Shown here: positions 6,300-7,517 of the stretch, piece after piece
Layout of the letters: each line of letters opens with the position of its first letter
Numbering within the stretch: the first letter of the stretch is position 1
Origin: Mycobacteriaceae bacterium
GTDB taxonomy: Bacteria > Actinomycetota > Actinomycetes > Mycobacteriales > Mycobacteriaceae
Assembly (NCBI GenBank): GCA_019242135.1
Contig: JAFAWC010000321.1
Coordinates: 1 to 7,517 of the forward strand
Direction: 5' to 3'
DNA: 7,517 nucleotides
The notes under the pieces: model-generated
The model's database searches: none
The model's input: the letters and a program-made list of their open reading frames with translations, nothing else
What the model was told of the DNA's origin: nothing
Made by a program: the position numbers and the translations under genes

Positions 6300-7355
6300 C
6301 TAAATCGTCACGCCGACCAGCACCGGTTCTGGAATCAATGTGATACCGAACACATCGCGGACCCCGTCGCGCACAACGCGCGCCAGCGCGACAATGTCGG
6401 CCGCGGTGGCCCCGCCCCGGTTGGTCACCGCCAGCGAATGTTTGGTCGACAGCCGCGCAGATGCGTTCTGACCGGGAAATCCCTTCCCGAATCCGGCCCG
6501 CTCGACCAGCCACGCCGCAGCGAGTTTGACACCGTCGGGGGCCGGGAAGTGCGGCACCGGACCCTCACTGCGTTCTCGCAGCCGTTCGAATTCTCGCTGC
6601 GGCACCACCGGATTGGTGAAGAAGGACCCGACGCTCCACGTGTCGTAATCGCCATCATCGAGGACCATGCCCTTGCTCCTGCGCAGTGCCAGTACCGCGG
6701 CGCGCACGCGTGCCGGGTCCGTCCGCTCGTCCTCGCGTGCGCCCAGCGCGGTGATCAGCTCGCGATAACGCATCGGTGCGCTGCGGCCCGATCCGTCGAG
6801 TTTGAACTCGACCTCGAGCACCACCGCGCAGGACCGTCCGTGCGTGTTCTTCAACACACTGCGCCGATATCCGAAACCCAACTCCGCCGGCGCCGCCCAG
6901 CGGACGTCGCCGGTGCCCCGGTCCAGCAGTCGCACCCGCGTGATGGTGTCGGCGACCTCGACACCGTATGCCCCGACGTTCTGCACCGGCGTGGCACCCG
7001 CAGAGCCCGGTATTCCCGACAGGCACTCGAGCCCGCCCAGCCCGCGCCGCACCGAGGCGACGACAACATCGTCCCAGACCGCGCCCGCCTCGACGCGCAC
7101 CGTGGACCCATCAAACGCGATACCGGTGGTGGCGATCCGCACCACCGTCAGATCGCTGAGCTCGTCGGCGATCACCACGTTGGATCCACCCGCCAGCACT
7201 AACGCCGAGTCCAACGTACGCAGCGCCGATATCACCTGATCCGTTGTGCTGCAGGTAATCACCGTCCGCGCGACCGGACCCACCCGCAACGTGGTCAGCG
7301 GCGCGAGCGAAACATTGTTCGCCACGCGCGCGCCGGCGTATTCAGCGGTGGTCAC
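6300..7355 (-). CDS. murB: UDP-N-acetylenolpyruvoylglucosamine reductase
   Basis: Cytosolic FAD enzyme that reduces UDP-GlcNAc-enolpyruvate to UDP-MurNAc with NADPH, the second committed step of peptidoglycan precursor synthesis. The 351-residue protein shows LTTLRVGP (20-27), the FAD-binding AGGSN (55-59), the flavin-loop signature [18 protein letters not shown] (114-131), Arg164 in GYR, catalytic Ser244 in SVGSFFTNP, and Glu343 in PEP. It is slightly shorter than the roughly 369-residue H37Rv protein; the difference I can place is a shorter stretch before VLAGGSN and around 260. The start is GTG at 7355. No Shine-Dalgarno precedes it, and a TACCGT box lies 8 nt upstream, so a leaderless mRNA is plausible. 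It leads the pair with the L,D-transpeptidase 34 bp downstream, both acting on peptidoglycan, and diverges from the DUF2505 gene. Confidence 0.96.
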   Translation of the reverse strand: MTTAEYAGARVANNVSLAPLTTLRVGPVARTVITCSTTDQVISALRTLDSALVLAGGSNVVIADELSDLTVVRIATTGIAFDGSTVRVEAGAVWDDVVVASVRRGLGGLECLSGIPGSAGATPVQNVGAYGVEVADTITRVRLLDRGTGDVRWAAPAELGFGYRRSVLKNTHGRSCAVVLEVEFKLDGSGRSAPMRYRELITALGAREDERTDPARVRAAVLALRRSKGMVLDDGDYDTWSVGSFFTNPVVPQREFERLRERSEGPVPHFPAPDGVKLAAAWLVERAGFGKGFPGQNASARLSTKHSLAVTNRGGATAADIVALARVVRDGVRDVFGITLIPEPVLVGVTI

Positions 7356-7363
7356 GGCCGGTA

Positions 7364-7373
7364 ACGGTAGCCT
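7364..7373. promoter_or_regulatory. Overlapping divergent -10 boxes for murB and the DUF2505 gene
   Basis: Plus-strand TAGCCT (7368-7373) and minus-strand TACCGT (7369-7364) share the central TA at 7368-7369. Each box ends exactly 8 nt before a start codon: ATG at 7382 and GTG at 7355. The gap between genes is only 26 bp, so if both promoters are here both mRNAs are nearly or fully leaderless. No -35 boxes are obvious; they would lie in the opposing genes. Confidence 0.45.
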
Positions 7374-7381
7374 GGCCAGCT

Positions 7382-7517
7382 ATGCCGCGTTCATTCGACT
7401 TGTCGGCGGACTATCCCGCCGCCGTCGAACAGGTGCACGGGGCGCTGTCGGACGAAAAGTATTGGCTGGCGCGGTTGGCGCAGTCGGGCGCCGACAGCGC
7501 GACGCTTGACTCGATGG
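7382..7517 (+). CDS. DUF2505 family protein (Rv0481c-like), 5' part
   Basis: The first 45 codons of a gene running off the right edge. The start MPRSFDLSADYPAAVEQVHGAL and the following DEKYWLARLAQSGADSATLDSM closely resemble the N-terminus of H37Rv Rv0481c, a protein of about 174 residues in the DUF2505 family. This family has a START/polyketide-cyclase-like fold and unknown function. The visible part would be the first strand and helix of that fold. The start is the ATG at 7382, just behind a possible -10 box shared with murB, and without a Shine-Dalgarno, so it may be leaderless. The gene is divergent from murB. The function and the C-terminal part cannot be judged. Confidence 0.85.
   Translation, partial: MPRSFDLSADYPAAVEQVHGALSDEKYWLARLAQSGADSATLDSM

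Noticed and set aside
6003..7202. Long plus-strand open frame antisense to murB and lprQ
   Set aside because: No recognisable domain; murB and the L,D-transpeptidase on the other strand carry full catalytic motifs.
1..7517. CRISPR arrays, insertion sequences, tRNA or rRNA genes, attachment sites
   Set aside because: I saw no regularly spaced repeats, transposase reading frames, terminal inverted repeats or RNA-gene signatures; gene order is the conserved mycobacterial core.

Overview
The window is high-GC DNA from the genus Mycobacterium. The gene content and order match, read in reverse, the M. tuberculosis H37Rv block Rv0481c-murB-lprQ-Rv0484c-Rv0485-mshA-Rv0487-gpm1. The proteins are clearly diverged from the H37Rv versions as I remember them, and the LysE-type gene Rv0488 that I recall between Rv0487 and gpm1 is absent. 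A non-tuberculous mycobacterium is therefore likely; the species cannot be fixed by eye.

Layout. Positions 1-100 are the gap downstream of gpm1, where senX3-regX3 would follow in M. tuberculosis; three PHO-box-like 11-bp repeats straddle the gpm1 stop. A minus-strand series follows, read from right to left: ROK-family regulator (4056-2803), mshA (2755-1406), a YbjN-like protein (1409-876) and gpm1 (862-101). Spacing is tight, with a GTGA overlap between mshA and the YbjN gene. A 192-bp divergent control region (4057-4248) separates this series from a plus-strand SDR oxidoreductase (4249-5004). The SDR 3' end overlaps that of a minus-strand L,D-transpeptidase lipoprotein (6265-4982). This sits behind murB (7355-6300), which diverges from a DUF2505-type gene (7382 onward) cut by the window edge.

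The most interesting element is not a long gene. On the minus strand of the 4057-4248 region a TAAGTT -10 box lies 6 nt before an ATG, so the transcript should begin at that AUG (leaderless). The AUG opens a 20-codon ORF (4180-4118) with three consecutive Cys codons. This is the architecture of the mycobacterial polycysteine leaderless attenuators that sense cysteine. Here it precedes the operon containing mshA, whose product starts synthesis of the cysteine-containing thiol mycothiol. The first 8 nt of the predicted transcript are perfectly complementary to the Shine-Dalgarno region of the ROK gene, and other inverted repeats could form alternative hairpins. I infer cysteine-responsive control of mycothiol synthesis.

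Functional themes: peptidoglycan precursor synthesis and 3-3 cross-linking (murB, L,D-transpeptidase), mycothiol synthesis (mshA) and glycolysis (gpm1). Four genes or leaders (the SDR, the Cys ORF, murB and the DUF2505 gene) look leaderless, as is common in mycobacteria.
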